Below are positions 52,625 through 63,660 of a stretch of 64,000 bases of DNA, one piece after another; position 1 is the stretch's first letter; each line of letters begins with the position of its first letter. The notes under the pieces were generated by a model. That model did no database searches, was not told the DNA's origin, and worked only from the letters and a program-made list of their open reading frames with translations. A program made the translations under genes and the position numbers. This DNA comes from Aggregatibacter actinomycetemcomitans DSM 8324 (GTDB lineage Bacteria > Pseudomonadota > Gammaproteobacteria > Enterobacterales > Pasteurellaceae), in assembly GCF_000372365.1 (NCBI RefSeq), contig NZ_AQUU01000014.1, forward strand, positions 16,654-80,653. Direction: 5' to 3'.

Positions 52625-55356
52625 TGTTCCAAATGTCGGTAAAGTCGATATTGCAAATTCTGTTCAAATTGCGAGCCGTAGTCAATCATATTCCACAGCT
52701 CAAACATATTTTCTTGGTGAGTGTAATTCAGGGTGATCGGGCTACGTGTGCGCTTGGTCGGGTTGAACGCGGTCAGGCTGGAATGTAATTTCATTTGCCC
52801 GTCTGGCGCAAGATTCAAGTTGGCACGGGATTTTTCCAATTCCATTTCTTTTAATAAATCCACTAAAATGTTTTCCGTCCAGCCGCCCTTTTTTAAGCCG
52901 GTGACGATTTCGTCGTTGAGTTTAATATGCAGGTTATTTACCTGTTCAATGGTGCCGTTACAGATCAGGCATTCCTGGTGTCCGAGCCAAAACGGCAAGG
53001 TGGCATTGACCCTTCCGCGCAGGCTGATTTGATTATATTGCGCCATGTTGATGACCTGCGCCAAGTCGATATTCTTGAAACTCAAGGTTGCTATTTTTTG
53101 TTGCGGGAAACTTAAACTCGGAATTTGCAACTCACCGTCAAAGACATTTATCCGCGCATTGCTCAAGGTGAGTGGCGATTTTGCTGAATTTGGGTAGGTC
53201 CCGAACAGGTTGAACACCGCTTTATTCATCAACAGCGCACCTTTACGGATATTGTTTGCCGACACACGAATAGGTTTGTTGCGCGAGGCTTTCAACGCCA
53301 GATCCTGATAATTTAACGGAAAACGAATATTCAGCCCTTGAATTTCGCCGTCGGGCATGGTGATTTCACCACCGCGCAGGTTCAGTTCACCGTGCAGCGC
53401 CACTCCGTCGCCGTTAATAACGAAGTTGCTGGCGCCTTTGATGGTGCCTTGGTGGATAATCCATTCCCATTGTTGCGGAAACAGCGATTGGAATACGTTG
53501 GCGGATTGCTCCTTCCAACCGATTTGTCCCGTCAGCGTCTGATTTTGATAACGGGCAGTAAGATCTAATGGGCCGAGCGAACCGGCTTTCAACTCACCGG
53601 CGATGGTAAAATGATTGATACTTTTGCCGTTTAGTCCGACGCCGAACACCGGCTTTACAAACCACCCGCCGTAGTCAAATTCGATCCAGTCGGTTTTTGC
53701 CTGCATCAACCCGCGGATATGCTCTTTTTCATAATTCCAACGCAGTCGGTCTTTCAGCTCCAGTGACAGCGGTGCCATTTTTACCCCACCGGTATATACG
53801 TTGCCGGAATGCGCCGAAAGTTGGTTCAATTCAATATAATTCGCCTGCCAAAAGCCGATGCCTTGCATGGTGACGGCAGTTTTTAGCGCTTTCCATTGTG
53901 CGCTGCCGCTAATCGTCCAATCCCACCGGTTTGCCGCACGCATTTCTGCATTGTGCAGATTTTGTTGTTCGTCACGCAATTCAAAGACGGTTTTAATGCC
54001 GGCGATGAACTCGTGTGCCTGTCCGTCCAATTTCAAATTGAGGTTCTCAAATTGCGGGGTGAAGCCTTGCAAAGTTGCCTGTAGCCGTCCTTCCAGTCCA
54101 TAGCGCCCGATTAACACATCGTCCAACGGCAGGCGAACATGAATTTTGGCATCCGGTTGCAGGTTATCCATTTTGAAAATTGACCCAGGGCGGAATTGCA
54201 AGATCGGATCGCTGAATGTGCCGCCGATATGATAATCCAGATTGGTTTGCGCGACGGTATTGTTATAACGCAGATCGCCGCGGGTTTTCAGGTCAAAGTT
54301 GAGTTCGTTCTGCTGCGTACCGCCGCCAATTTGTCCGCCTTTACCGGCAAACACGATTTCACCCTTGCCTTGTTCGCCGAAGGTTTGCAGAATGACATCC
54401 AAATCAATATTGAGCGGAAACCAGTTATCCTGCGGTTTGCGCAATGTCAAACCAAGGAAGCCCTTCACCGGCTGATAACCGTCGAAGGTCCAATAAAATG
54501 TCCCCCAGCTGACTTCCAAACTGTTTGGGGTGAGAATAAAAGGCACGTCAAGCAATGGCTCGCTGCGTACCAAATCCTGCGCATTGATTTGTCCTTTCTC
54601 GCCATCCCAAGTCCATTTGATTTCCCCTTTCGCCACAACAAACTCGGGATTTTGCCAGTTCAGCGTAATCTCGCCGCGAGGTTTCAGGCGCAATAATTCA
54701 TTATTCATTTTTGTGGAGAACGTCAGGTGATAGGCTTGTTTTTCTGTGGGTTGAAAATCCGTTCGTCCCTGCCAGTGGAACTGCCCGTTTTGCGGCGTGA
54801 GGGTGGAACGGTGTTGCAATATCAGCGTCCCATTCTTTGTAGCTTCCTCTGTGGCTTCAGTGTTAATTTGCAGCCGCTTGCCGTCATAATTTGCCACGAC
54901 GCTAAGGTCGGCGGTGATTAGCTGATTTAACAACGGTTGGGTGACGTTTTCGGTATTGAGTACCTTTAGGTGTTTGATTACCACTTCTGCGGTAGGCAGG
55001 GAGGAAAAAAGTGCGGTCAATTTTGGCGATGTTTTTCCATTGTCGTTGATATGCAGGCTGTTCAGGCAGGCATAATCCAGTGTCGCCTGTTCTACTTCAA
55101 GGCGACGGGGAGCCCACCAATTCAATTGAATGTTGTTGAGGGTCACGAGGTTGCATTGTGTTGCGCCGAGGCGTAATTGGGATACTTGTAAACCGTCCAT
55201 ATTAAGCGAACGCTCATTGCCGATTTGCAGCGTATAACCCGGCGCTAAGAAATAGTTGGCAAGTTGTTCCAATTGTTGAGACGTAATCCACCACGGTAGA
55301 GAACCGATCCCCGCCAAGATGAATAACAGCAATAAGAATAGCCAACGTTTTCCCAC
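52621..55356 (-). CDS. ydbH: YdbH, AsmA-like intermembrane lipid-bridge protein
   Basis: A 911-residue protein with one N-terminal membrane helix (RWLFLLLLFILAGIGSLPWW) and a long periplasmic beta-rich body, as in the AsmA-like family thought to form a hydrophobic groove for phospholipids. The C-terminal segment LNYTHQENMFELWNMIDYG is characteristic. It is coupled to ynbE. The third usual member, ydbL, is not visible. Confidence 0.92.
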   Translation of the reverse strand: MGKRWLFLLLLFILAGIGSLPWWITSQQLEQLANYFLAPGYTLQIGNERSLNMDGLQVSQLRLGATQCNLVTLNNIQLNWWAPRRLEVEQATLDYACLNSLHINDNGKTSPKLTALFSSLPTAEVVIKHLKVLNTENVTQPLLNQLITADLSVVANYDGKRLQINTEATEEATKNGTLILQHRSTLTPQNGQFHWQGRTDFQPTEKQAYHLTFSTKMNNELLRLKPRGEITLNWQNPEFVVAKGEIKWTWDGEKGQINAQDLVRSEPLLDVPFILTPNSLEVSWGTFYWTFDGYQPVKGFLGLTLRKPQDNWFPLNIDLDVILQTFGEQGKGEIVFAGKGGQIGGGTQQNELNFDLKTRGDLRYNNTVAQTNLDYHIGGTFSDPILQFRPGSIFKMDNLQPDAKIHVRLPLDDVLIGRYGLEGRLQATLQGFTPQFENLNLKLDGQAHEFIAGIKTVFELRDEQQNLHNAEMRAANRWDWTISGSAQWKALKTAVTMQGIGFWQANYIELNQLSAHSGNVYTGGVKMAPLSLELKDRLRWNYEKEHIRGLMQAKTDWIEFDYGGWFVKPVFGVGLNGKSINHFTIAGELKAGSLGPLDLTARYQNQTLTGQIGWKEQSANVFQSLFPQQWEWIIHQGTIKGASNFVINGDGVALHGELNLRGGEITMPDGEIQGLNIRFPLNYQDLALKASRNKPIRVSANNIRKGALLMNKAVFNLFGTYPNSAKSPLTLSNARINVFDGELQIPSLSFPQQKIATLSFKNIDLAQVINMAQYNQISLRGRVNATLPFWLGHQECLICNGTIEQVNNLHIKLNDEIVTGLKKGGWTENILVDLLKEMELEKSRANLNLAPDGQMKLHSSLTAFNPTKRTRSPITLNYTHQENMFELWNMIDYGSQFEQNLQYRLYRHLEQ

Positions 55357-55461
55357 GATTACCTCATTAAAATAACATTACTAAGACCACAGAAGCGCCG
55401 AAAATTTTAAGCGGAATACCCGAAAAGTGCGGTCATAAAAAACGGTGTTTTTTTGAATAGA

Positions 55462-56079
55462 CTAACTCATTTGCGTAAAGAAATCGCGAATCCCCACCAA
55501 CATATTGTTGATAGCAACCGCTGCCAGGATTAATCCCATCACTCGACTGATCACCGCCGCACCGGTGTTGCCGAGCCAGCGTTGAATGCGATTTGCCGCG
55601 AGGAGCAAAAGGTAAGTGATTGCCAGAACGGACAACATAATTAAGGTGGTCATGGTTTGGTCGAACAGGCTGAAACGGTGGTTGTCGGTTAGCAACACAA
55701 TCGCCATCATCGCCCCCGGTGAGGCGATGGACGGCACAGCTAACGGATACACCGCCAGTTCGTTTAAGTTGGAGGACAGCTTAATTTCCTGCTCCGCCTT
55801 GCCCTCACCGAAAATCATAGTGAGCGCGAATAACAATAGCACCAGGCCGCCGGCGATTTGGAAGGCGGTCAACGGAATTTGCATGGCTTCTAACAGTGCC
55901 TGTCCGGCAATGAGGAAGAAAATTAATATTCCGGCGGAAATCATGACGGCTTTTAACGCAATCTTGCGCCGATCTTCCACCGATAACCCGACGGTTTTCG
56001 TTAAGTAAACGGGAATGGAACCGATGGGATCGATAACCGCCCACAGTACGACAAATTGAACGATAAGAGAATCAAACAT
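55462..56079 (-). CDS. MarC/YhgN-family membrane protein
   Basis: The start chosen is MFDSLIVQFVVLWAVIDPIG at 56079 (205 residues). There are six predicted helices. Motifs include DPIGSIPVYLTKTVG and LAVPSIASPGAMMAIVLL, typical of the YhgN branch of the MarC family. The transport role is unproven. It is divergent from yheS. Confidence 0.9.
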   Translation of the reverse strand: MFDSLIVQFVVLWAVIDPIGSIPVYLTKTVGLSVEDRRKIALKAVMISAGILIFFLIAGQALLEAMQIPLTAFQIAGGLVLLLFALTMIFGEGKAEQEIKLSSNLNELAVYPLAVPSIASPGAMMAIVLLTDNHRFSLFDQTMTTLIMLSVLAITYLLLLAANRIQRWLGNTGAAVISRVMGLILAAVAINNMLVGIRDFFTQMS

Positions 56080-56159
56080 TGGCAACCCCAAGAAAAAAGT
56101 GGAAAATAATGCGCGTATTTTTATGACTCAATATCTTATATTAAATTCATTCTAAACCA

Positions 56160-58085
56160 ATGCTTTTTTTCATTAACTTAACATTAAAACGTGGTTTAAC
56201 CACCTTGCTCGAAAATGCCAACGCTACCATCAACCCCGGACAGAAAGTCGGGTTGGTCGGAAAAAACGGTTGCGGTAAGTCTTCTCTGTTCGCCTTGCTG
56301 AAAAATGAAATGAGCGCCGAAGGCGGCGAAATGTCTTTTCCGCCGAATTGGGCATTGGCATGGGTGAATCAGGAAACTCCCTCGCTGGATTGCCGCGCCA
56401 TCGATTATGTGATTCAGGGCGATCGCGAATACAGCCGCCTGCAACAGGTATTACAACAGGCGAATACCGCCAATGACGGCAATGCTATCGCGGTGTTGCA
56501 CAATCAGTTAGACGCCATTGATGCTTGGACCATTGAAGCCCGTGCCTGCGAATTATTGCACGGCTTAGGTTTCACCCAAGCGGAACTGGAACAACCGGTG
56601 AAGGCCTTTTCCGGTGGTTGGCGGATGCGCTTGAACTTGGCGCAGGCGCTGATTTGTCGCTCTGATTTATTGTTATTGGACGAGCCCACCAACCACTTGG
56701 ATTTGGACGCGGTGATTTGGCTGGAACGTTGGTTAAAGCAATATCCCGGCACCTTGATCCTGATTTCGCACGATCGCGACTTTTTAGACCCTATTGTCGG
56801 CAAAATTCTACACATTGAACAACAAAAGCTGAACGAATATACCGGCGATTATTCTTCTTTCGAACAGCAACGGGCGACCAAATTGGCACAACAAAACGCC
56901 ATGTATCGCCAGCAACAACTGAAAATCGACCATCTGCAACGTTATATCGATCGCTTCAAAGCCAAAGCCACCAAGGCGAAACAGGCGCAAAGCCGCATCA
57001 AGGCATTGGAGCGTATGGAAAAAATCGCGCCGGCGTATGTGGATAATCCGTTTCATTTTGAATTTCGCGAACCGTTGTCGCTGCCCAACCCGTTATTAAT
57101 GATGGAAAACGCCTCGGTAGGCTACGGCGAGGGCGAAAAAAGTGCGGTGGAAATTTTAAGTAAAATTAAACTCAATCTGGTGCCCGGCTCGCGCATTGGT
57201 CTGCTGGGGAAAAACGGTGCGGGGAAATCTACTTTAATCAAATTATTGGCGGGCGAAATCGCGCCTACCGGCGGCACCATTCAGTTGGCAAAAGGCGTAC
57301 AGTTGGGCTATTTCGCGCAGCACCAATTGGATACGTTGCGCGCCGACGAAAGCGCCCTGTGGCATTTACAAAAAATTGCCCCGCAACAGACGGAACAGCA
57401 ACTGCGCGATTATTTGGGCGGATTTGCGTTTCACGGCGATAAAGTGAATCAACCGGTTGCTTCTTTTTCCGGCGGCGAAAAAGCGCGTCTGGTGCTGGCG
57501 CTCATCGTGTGGCAACGCCCGAATTTGCTGCTGCTGGACGAGCCGACCAACCACTTGGATTTAGATATGCGTCAGGCGTTAACGGAAGCCTTGGTGGATT
57601 ATCAGGGCTCTTTGGTGTTGGTGTCGCACGATCGCCATTTATTGCGTAACACAGTAGATGAATTTTATTTGGTGCACGATAAGCAGGTGGAGGAATTTAA
57701 AGGGGATTTGGGCGATTATCAAAAATGGCTGAACGAACAAAACGCCCAACCGACCATCACAAAAGCACAAACCGCGCCTGTTGAAAATGAAAACTCCGCC
57801 GCTAATCGTAAGGAACAAAAACGCAAAGAAGCGGAATTGCGCCAACAGCTCGCGCCGTTACGCAAACAGGCAACGCAGCTGGAAAATCAAATGGAAAAGC
57901 TGGGCGCGCAGTTACAACACATTGAAACAGCGCTGGCGGATCCGAATGTGTATGATGCCGAAATGAAAGCAAAACTGACCGCACTTTTAAACGATCAGGT
58001 GCAGACGAAAAAGCAACTGGAAGAAGTAGAAGCGGCATGGTTAGTCTTGCAGGAAGATATGGAAAACATCACAGCACAAGCATAA
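56160..58085 (+). CDS. yheS: ABC-F family protein YheS
   Basis: A soluble ribosome-associated twin-ATPase of 641 residues. Domain 1 has VGLVGKNGCGKSSLFALL and FSGGWRMRLNLAQALI; domain 2 has IGLLGKNGAGKSTLIKLLAG and FSGGEKARLVLALIVW; both Walker B motifs read LLLDEPTNHLDLD. A charged coiled coil ends the protein. Compared with the E. coli protein as I recall it, a short extra peptide, EKSAVEI, at the start of domain 2 is encoded by an uptake signal near 57138; another encodes LTALLND near 57977. It probably resolves stalled translation. Confidence 0.95.
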   Translation: MLFFINLTLKRGLTTLLENANATINPGQKVGLVGKNGCGKSSLFALLKNEMSAEGGEMSFPPNWALAWVNQETPSLDCRAIDYVIQGDREYSRLQQVLQQANTANDGNAIAVLHNQLDAIDAWTIEARACELLHGLGFTQAELEQPVKAFSGGWRMRLNLAQALICRSDLLLLDEPTNHLDLDAVIWLERWLKQYPGTLILISHDRDFLDPIVGKILHIEQQKLNEYTGDYSSFEQQRATKLAQQNAMYRQQQLKIDHLQRYIDRFKAKATKAKQAQSRIKALERMEKIAPAYVDNPFHFEFREPLSLPNPLLMMENASVGYGEGEKSAVEILSKIKLNLVPGSRIGLLGKNGAGKSTLIKLLAGEIAPTGGTIQLAKGVQLGYFAQHQLDTLRADESALWHLQKIAPQQTEQQLRDYLGGFAFHGDKVNQPVASFSGGEKARLVLALIVWQRPNLLLLDEPTNHLDLDMRQALTEALVDYQGSLVLVSHDRHLLRNTVDEFYLVHDKQVEEFKGDLGDYQKWLNEQNAQPTITKAQTAPVENENSAANRKEQKRKEAELRQQLAPLRKQATQLENQMEKLGAQLQHIETALADPNVYDAEMKAKLTALLNDQVQTKKQLEEVEAAWLVLQEDMENITAQA

Positions 58086-58166
58086 TAGAAGGCGGAATAA
58101 CGGCAAAATAATTGCGTTTTGGAAGCCGTATCACAGAATTTTTAAAAAGATCAAAATTTCACTTGA

Positions 58167-58186
58167 TACTGTATATCGATACAGTT
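58167..58186. promoter_or_regulatory. LexA (SOS) box and recA promoter
   Basis: TACTGTATATCGATACAGTT is a near-consensus SOS box. It sits between TTGATA (58163-58168, -35) and TATTAT (58186-58191, -10), spaced 17 bases, so LexA would block polymerase directly. Confidence 0.9.
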
Positions 58187-58232
58187 ATTATAAGCGCGAA
58201 TTTTTGATAATGATTTTCCCCGAGGTATAAAA

Positions 58233-59291
58233 ATGGCAACTCAAGAAGAAAAGCAAAAAGCACTCGACGCGGCGTTAGGTCAAATTGAAAAACAATTTGG
58301 TAAAGGCGCCATCATGAAACTCGGCGACAGCCAAAAACTGGACATTGAAGCGATTTCCACCGGTTCTTTCGGTCTTGACCTAGCACTAGGCATCGGCGGT
58401 TTGCCGATGGGGCGTATCGTGGAGATTTTCGGGCCGGAATCTTCAGGTAAAACTACTTTAACCCTTTCTGTGATTGCGGAAGCGCAAAAAACCGGCAAAA
58501 CCTGTGCCTTTATTGATGCGGAACATGCTTTAGACCCGATTTATGCCTCCAAACTCGGCGTGGATGTAAAAGAACTTTTAGTTTCCCAGCCGGACAACGG
58601 CGAACAGGCGCTGGAAATTTGTGATGCGTTGGTGCGTTCCGGTGCGGTGGATGTAATTATCGTTGACTCCGTTGCCGCCTTAACGCCGAAAGCGGAAATT
58701 GAAGGCGACATGGGCGATTCCCACATGGGATTACAAGCGCGTTTAATGTCTCAAGCATTGCGTAAACTTACCAGCCAAATTAAAAACGCCAACTGCTTGG
58801 TGATTTTCATCAACCAAATTCGGATGAAAATCGGCGTGATGTTCGGTAATCCGGAAACCACCACCGGCGGTAACGCGTTGAAATTCTATGCCTCCGTGCG
58901 TTTGGATATTCGCCGCGTGGGTTCTATCAAAGAGGGTGATGAAGTTATCGGTAATGAAACTCGTGTGAAAGTGGTGAAAAACAAAGTGGCGCCACCGTTC
59001 CGCCAAGTGGATTTCCAAATTCTGTACGGCGAAGGTATTTCCAAAGAAAGCGAACTGATTGAGCTCGGCGTGAAACATAAACTCATCAGCAAAGCAGGTG
59101 CGTGGTACGCTTACCAAAACGAGAAAATCGGTCAGGGCAAAACCAATGCTATGAAATGGTTGAAAGACAATCCTGAACAAGCCAAATTTATCGAAAGCAC
59201 CTTGCGTGATGAATTGTTGGCACATCCGGAATCTGCCATCACTGCGGAAGTAGAAAACGAAGCGGGTAATGGCGAAGGCGATTTCGAATAA
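58233..59291 (+). CDS. recA: Recombinase RecA
   Basis: DNA strand-exchange protein and SOS coprotease. It has Walker [35 protein letters not shown] as Walker B and loop 1 region, and [20 protein letters not shown] as loop 2. The length of 352 residues is normal. recX follows 81 bases later, after an uptake-signal terminator. Confidence 0.99.
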   Translation: MATQEEKQKALDAALGQIEKQFGKGAIMKLGDSQKLDIEAISTGSFGLDLALGIGGLPMGRIVEIFGPESSGKTTLTLSVIAEAQKTGKTCAFIDAEHALDPIYASKLGVDVKELLVSQPDNGEQALEICDALVRSGAVDVIIVDSVAALTPKAEIEGDMGDSHMGLQARLMSQALRKLTSQIKNANCLVIFINQIRMKIGVMFGNPETTTGGNALKFYASVRLDIRRVGSIKEGDEVIGNETRVKVVKNKVAPPFRQVDFQILYGEGISKESELIELGVKHKLISKAGAWYAYQNEKIGQGKTNAMKWLKDNPEQAKFIESTLRDELLAHPESAITAEVENEAGNGEGDFE

Positions 59292-59306
59292 GGTGTGGTT
59301 ATACAT

Positions 59307-59337
59307 AAAAGTGCGGTCGAAAATGACCGCACTTTTT
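59307..59337 (+). terminator. Paired uptake-signal terminator after recA
   Basis: AAAAGTGCGGTC and GACCGCACTTTT form a 12-bp stem with a 6-base loop, then more T. Readthrough would supply recX. Confidence 0.88.
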
Positions 59338-59372
59338 CTATCGGCTTCCTCAATAATGACAAGTAACACAAT

Positions 59373-59831
59373 ATGTCTTCTCTTGCGCTCAATTATGTGA
59401 TGAATTTACTTTCCCGCCGTGAATACAGCGAGTTTGAACTGCGTTGCAAAATGCAGGAAAAAGCCTTTTCCGAAAACGACATCGATCAGGTAATTGCCCA
59501 TTGTCAGCAAAAAAACTGGCAAAGCGATGTACGATTCACGGAAAGCTATTTGCACAGCCGTGCCCAGCGGGGTTATGGTGCCAATCAAATCAAACAGGAA
59601 TTACGCCAGTTAAAAGGGGTTGAAAGCGCAACCATTGAATCGGTAATGCGCGAATGTGAAATTGATTGGTCCGAGTTGGCGTTAACCGTATTACGCAAAA
59701 AATTTCCCGATTACAAAGCAAAACAACCGCCGAAGATGCGACAAAAGATCTGGCAATATATGCTGTCGCACGGTTTTCATGGCGATGATTTTGCCGATTA
59801 TGTGGGATCGGAGCCCGATGAATTTGATTAA
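59373..59831 (+). CDS. recX: RecA regulator RecX
   Basis: A 152-residue helical protein that inhibits RecA filaments. It starts MSSLALNYVMNLLSRREYSE; RecX repeats include LRCKMQEKAFSENDIDQVI and RQKIWQYMLSHGFHGDDF. Its place after recA and its length support the call. Confidence 0.94.
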   Translation: MSSLALNYVMNLLSRREYSEFELRCKMQEKAFSENDIDQVIAHCQQKNWQSDVRFTESYLHSRAQRGYGANQIKQELRQLKGVESATIESVMRECEIDWSELALTVLRKKFPDYKAKQPPKMRQKIWQYMLSHGFHGDDFADYVGSEPDEFD

Positions 59832-59907
59832 CACCACCTTAAAACTGACATTCCGCCGATCTGGGCGTAGAATGACGACGATGTAACAAACTAATTAAGG
59901 AGAAAAA

Positions 59908-60297
59908 ATGACTAAAATAATTCATACCGATAAAGCACCGGCAGCCATTGGTCCTTATGTACAAGCGGTGGATTTAGGCAATTTGGTGTTGACATCCGGA
60001 CAAATTCCGGTCAATCCGGTAACAGGCGAGGTGCCGAAAGAGATTGTGGCGCAGGCCCGTCAGTCTTTAGAAAACGTAAAAGCCATTATTGAACAGGCGG
60101 GTTTGAAGGTTGCCGATATTGTGAAAACCACGGTGTTTGTGAAAGACTTGAATGATTTTGCTGCGGTAAACGCCGAATATGAGCGTTTCTTCAAAGAAAA
60201 CAATCACCCGAACTTCCCGGCGCGTTCTTGCGTAGAAGTTGCCCGCTTGCCGAAAGATGTGGGCTTGGAAATTGAGGCGATTGCGGTAAGAGCCTAA
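59908..60297 (+). CDS. ridA: 2-iminobutanoate/2-iminopropanoate deaminase RidA
   Basis: Removes reactive enamine/imine intermediates released by PLP enzymes. A 129-residue trimeric protein with SGQIPVNPVTGEVP and the active Arg in PARSCVEVARLPKD. The GGAG site precedes the ATG. It stands alone with its own terminator. Confidence 0.96.
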   Translation: MTKIIHTDKAPAAIGPYVQAVDLGNLVLTSGQIPVNPVTGEVPKEIVAQARQSLENVKAIIEQAGLKVADIVKTTVFVKDLNDFAAVNAEYERFFKENNHPNFPARSCVEVARLPKDVGLEIEAIAVRA

Positions 60298-60320
60298 TTT
60301 CATCACGAATAGATGAAACA

Positions 60321-60348
60321 AAAAACCACCTCTGATGAGGTGGTTTTT
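60321..60348 (+). terminator. Terminator after ridA
   Basis: AAAAACCACCTC and GAGGTGGTTTTT with a 4-base loop. Confidence 0.9.
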
Positions 60349-60368
60349 TATTAAAGTGCGGTCAGAAA

Positions 60369-62366
60369 TTAGAGTATTTCTTTTGCCTTGGCGACGACGT
60401 TACCCACCGTAAAACCAAAGAGTTTGAATAATTGGTCTGCCGGTGCAGATTCGCCGAAGCTGTGCATACCGATGATTCGGCCGTTGAAGCCGACATATTT
60501 GTACCAGAAGTCGGAAATTCCGGCTTCAATGGCGACACGTTTAGTCACGGCGACAGGCAACACGGATTCGCGATAAGCTTCATCTTGTTTATCAAACACG
60601 TTGGTGCTTGGCATGGAAACCACACGAACTTTTTTGCCTTCCGCGGTTAATTGTTCTGCTGCTTTCACTGCTAATTCCACTTCAGAACCGGTGGCGATAA
60701 AGATCAGTTCCGGCGTACCGGCACAATCTTTTAAGACATACGCCCCGCGCGCCACATTTGCCAGTTGCTCGGAAGTGCGGTCCATCTGCGCCAAGTTTTG
60801 GCGGGTAAAAATTAAGGCGCTTGGACCATCCGTTCTTTCAATCGCCGCTTTCCACGCAATGGCGGATTCCACTTGGTCGCAAGGACGCCATGTGTTCAAG
60901 TTAGGAATTAAACGTAATGCCGCAGTTTGTTCTACCGGTTGGTGGGTCGGGCCGTCTTCGCCTAAGCCGATGGAATCGTGGGTGAACACAAATAAGGAAC
61001 GTTGCTTCATTAGGGCCGCCATGCGAATGGCGTTGTGGGCGTATTCCATGAACATCAGGAAGGTGGCGCCGTAAGGAATGAAGCCGCCGTGCAAGGCGAT
61101 ACCGTTCATGATCCCCGCCATACCGAATTCGCGCACGCCGTAGTTGATGTAGTTACCATCAACGTTTTGGGTGGCACGGATTGGTTTGGAACCGGACCAA
61201 AGGGTTAAGTTGGAACTTGCCAAGTCGGCAGAACCGCCCAGTAATTCAGGTAAAATTTTGGCGTAGGCTTCAATGGCATTTTGTGAGGCTTTGCGGCTTG
61301 CAATGCTTGCCGGATTGGCTTGTAAATGCTCAACAAATGCTTGAGAGTCTTTTGCCCAGTCGGCCGGCAGTTTTTTCGCTATGCGGCGGGTGAATTCAGC
61401 CGCTAATTCAGGATAGGCTTTGGCATACGCGGCAAATTTTTCATCCCAGGCTTTTTCCCATTCCGCGCCTTTTGCTTTGGTATCCCATTGCGCATAAATG
61501 TCCGCCGGAATTTCAAACGGGGCATAATCCCAATGTAACGCTTTGCGGGTTAAAGCGATTTCTTCGTCGCCTAACGGCGCGCCGTGGCTGTCATGAGAGT
61601 TGGATTTATTTGGTGAACCGAAACCGATAATGGTTTTACAGATAATTAATGTTGGTTTGGCGGTTTCCGCTTGCGCTTGTTTGATGGCTTCGGCAATTTG
61701 TGCCGGATTGTGACCGTCGATTGCCGGAATCACTTGCCAGCCGTACGCTTCAAAGCGTTTTTGTGTGTCGTCGGTGAACCAGCCGTCAACGTGTCCGTCG
61801 ATAGAGATATTGTTGTCATCATAGAATGCGATTAATTTACCCAAACCTAAGGTTCCCGCTAAAGAACAGGCTTCGTGGGAAATCCCCTCCATTAAACAAC
61901 CGTCGCCTAAAAAGGCGTAAGTATAGTGATCAACGATGTTATGACCGTCACGGTTAAATTGACCGGCAAGGGTTTTTTCCGCAATTGCCATCCCCACCGC
62001 ATTACTAATGCCTTGACCTAACGGGCCGGTGGTGGTTTCGACACCGGGGGTGTAGCCGTATTCAGGATGGCCCGGTGTTTTGGAGTGCAGTTGACGGAAT
62101 TGTTTTAAATCTTCGATGGATAAATCGTAACCGCTGAGGTGTAATAAGCTGTAAATCAGCATGGAACCGTGTCCGTTGGACAGCACAAAACGGTCGCGGT
62201 TAGCCCATTGCGGGTTGGTCGGGTTGTGGTGTAAAAAATCACGCCATAATACTTCGGCGATATCCGCCATGCCCATAGGTGCGCCCGGGTGACCGGATTT
62301 CGCTTTTTGTACCGCATCCATACTTAAAAAACGAATTGCATTGGCGAGTTGTTGACGATTTGACAT
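60369..62366 (-). CDS. tktA: Transketolase
   Basis: Thiamine-diphosphate enzyme of the pentose phosphate pathway. The start is [19 protein letters not shown] at 62366, after AGGAGG; a longer in-frame leader overlaps a hairpin. Cofactor motif [18 protein letters not shown] and the transketolase signature around [16 protein letters not shown] are present. The length is 665 residues. The next gene upstream is talB. Confidence 0.97.
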   Translation of the reverse strand: MSNRQQLANAIRFLSMDAVQKAKSGHPGAPMGMADIAEVLWRDFLHHNPTNPQWANRDRFVLSNGHGSMLIYSLLHLSGYDLSIEDLKQFRQLHSKTPGHPEYGYTPGVETTTGPLGQGISNAVGMAIAEKTLAGQFNRDGHNIVDHYTYAFLGDGCLMEGISHEACSLAGTLGLGKLIAFYDDNNISIDGHVDGWFTDDTQKRFEAYGWQVIPAIDGHNPAQIAEAIKQAQAETAKPTLIICKTIIGFGSPNKSNSHDSHGAPLGDEEIALTRKALHWDYAPFEIPADIYAQWDTKAKGAEWEKAWDEKFAAYAKAYPELAAEFTRRIAKKLPADWAKDSQAFVEHLQANPASIASRKASQNAIEAYAKILPELLGGSADLASSNLTLWSGSKPIRATQNVDGNYINYGVREFGMAGIMNGIALHGGFIPYGATFLMFMEYAHNAIRMAALMKQRSLFVFTHDSIGLGEDGPTHQPVEQTAALRLIPNLNTWRPCDQVESAIAWKAAIERTDGPSALIFTRQNLAQMDRTSEQLANVARGAYVLKDCAGTPELIFIATGSEVELAVKAAEQLTAEGKKVRVVSMPSTNVFDKQDEAYRESVLPVAVTKRVAIEAGISDFWYKYVGFNGRIIGMHSFGESAPADQLFKLFGFTVGNVVAKAKEIL

Positions 62367-62414
62367 TATGCCTCCTGATGTGAATAAATTTTGCAAAAAT
62401 AGAAAATGCTTATA

Positions 62415-62474
62415 AAAAAGTGCGGTCGGATTTCCCGGCGTTTTTAAAATACCGAAAATTCCCACCGCACTTTT
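62415..62474. terminator. Long uptake-signal hairpin between talB and tktA
   Basis: AAAAAGTGCGGT and ACCGCACTTTT lie 37 bases apart, with smaller complementary parts between (tcggatttcccggcg and its neighbours). It may end talB or attenuate into tktA. Confidence 0.65.
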
Positions 62475-62498
62475 GCTCAAGACATGACTAACGAACCA

Positions 62499-63452
62499 TT
62501 ACCATTTGGACAGTAACATTTCTTCCAATTTGCCTTGGTCAACGGCAAATTTGCGAATACCTTCCGCCAGTTTTTCTACCGCCATGGCATCGCTGTTATG
62601 TTGCCAATAGAACTCGGCTTCGGTTAACGGCTGCGGTTTGGCTTTCACTTCCCCTTGGAAATCTAATTTTCTGACAACGGCATTTGGCGTTTCGTGTAAG
62701 ATTTTCAATAATGGCGGTGCGATGGTTAAACGGTCACAACCGGCTAATTCGATGATTTCGCCGACATTACGGAAGCTGGCGCCCATGACCACTGTTTTAT
62801 AGCCGTATTGTTTGTAATAATTGTAGATTTTGGTGACGGAAATCACGCCCGGATCTTCAGCCGGTGCGTATTCTTTCTTATCGGAATTGGCTTTATACCA
62901 GTCTAAAATACGACCGACGAACGGCGAAATTAAGTAAACACCGGCTTCCGCACAGGCACGGGCTTGGGCTTCGGAGAATAATAGGGTTAGGTTACAGTTA
63001 ATGCCTTCTTTTTCTAAAATTTCCGCGGCACGGATACCCTGCCAGGTGGAGGCGATTTTAATCAAAATACGGTTTTTGTTAATGCCTGCCGCCTCATAAA
63101 GGGCGATAAGTTTTTTGGCTTTCGCAACGGTGGCTTGCGTGTCATAAGAAAGACGGGCATCCACTTCGGTAGAAACACGACCCGGCACCAGTTTTAAGAT
63201 TTCTAAGCCGATGTTTACCGCTAATTTATCTTCCGCATCAATAAGTTGTTGTGATTTATCTTGGCTTTTCTGTTTGCCGTAAGTAATGGCTTCATCAATC
63301 AGTGCGGCATATTGTGGAAGTGCTGCTGCACTAAGAATCAGGGACGGGTTAGTTGTCGCATCTTCCGGTTTGTATTGGCGAATTGCATCAATATCGCCGG
63401 TATCGGCGACCACAGTAGTAAGTTCACGAAGAGAATCTAGCTGGTTAGTCAT
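62499..63452 (-). CDS. talB: Transaldolase
   Basis: Transfers a dihydroxyacetone unit in the pentose phosphate pathway. It starts [20 protein letters not shown]; the Schiff-base Lys lies in [20 protein letters not shown]. The length is 317 residues, standard for TalA/TalB. With tktA downstream, the non-oxidative branch is grouped. Confidence 0.97.
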   Translation of the reverse strand: MTNQLDSLRELTTVVADTGDIDAIRQYKPEDATTNPSLILSAAALPQYAALIDEAITYGKQKSQDKSQQLIDAEDKLAVNIGLEILKLVPGRVSTEVDARLSYDTQATVAKAKKLIALYEAAGINKNRILIKIASTWQGIRAAEILEKEGINCNLTLLFSEAQARACAEAGVYLISPFVGRILDWYKANSDKKEYAPAEDPGVISVTKIYNYYKQYGYKTVVMGASFRNVGEIIELAGCDRLTIAPPLLKILHETPNAVVRKLDFQGEVKAKPQPLTEAEFYWQHNSDAMAVEKLAEGIRKFAVDQGKLEEMLLSKW

Positions 63453-63660
63453 AATTTATTCCTTTTATTTGTTTGAATTTGAGAGGTGGAAAACGAGTTG
63501 ATTATCAGAAAACCATCATATCCGTGGCAAAAAACTATCGGAAATATAACCGTATTTGATACAGAAAGCAACTTTAAAATACCTTTATAAAAGCGCGTTT
63601 CACATAATGAAATTAATAGGTTTTATCTTGTTAAATTAATGTTAAATATTTGTGCTTTTT

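Noticed and set aside
62367..62480. A 38-codon leader on transketolase
   Set aside because: It covers the ribosome site and an uptake-signal hairpin; the family start [13 protein letters not shown] follows AGGAGG.
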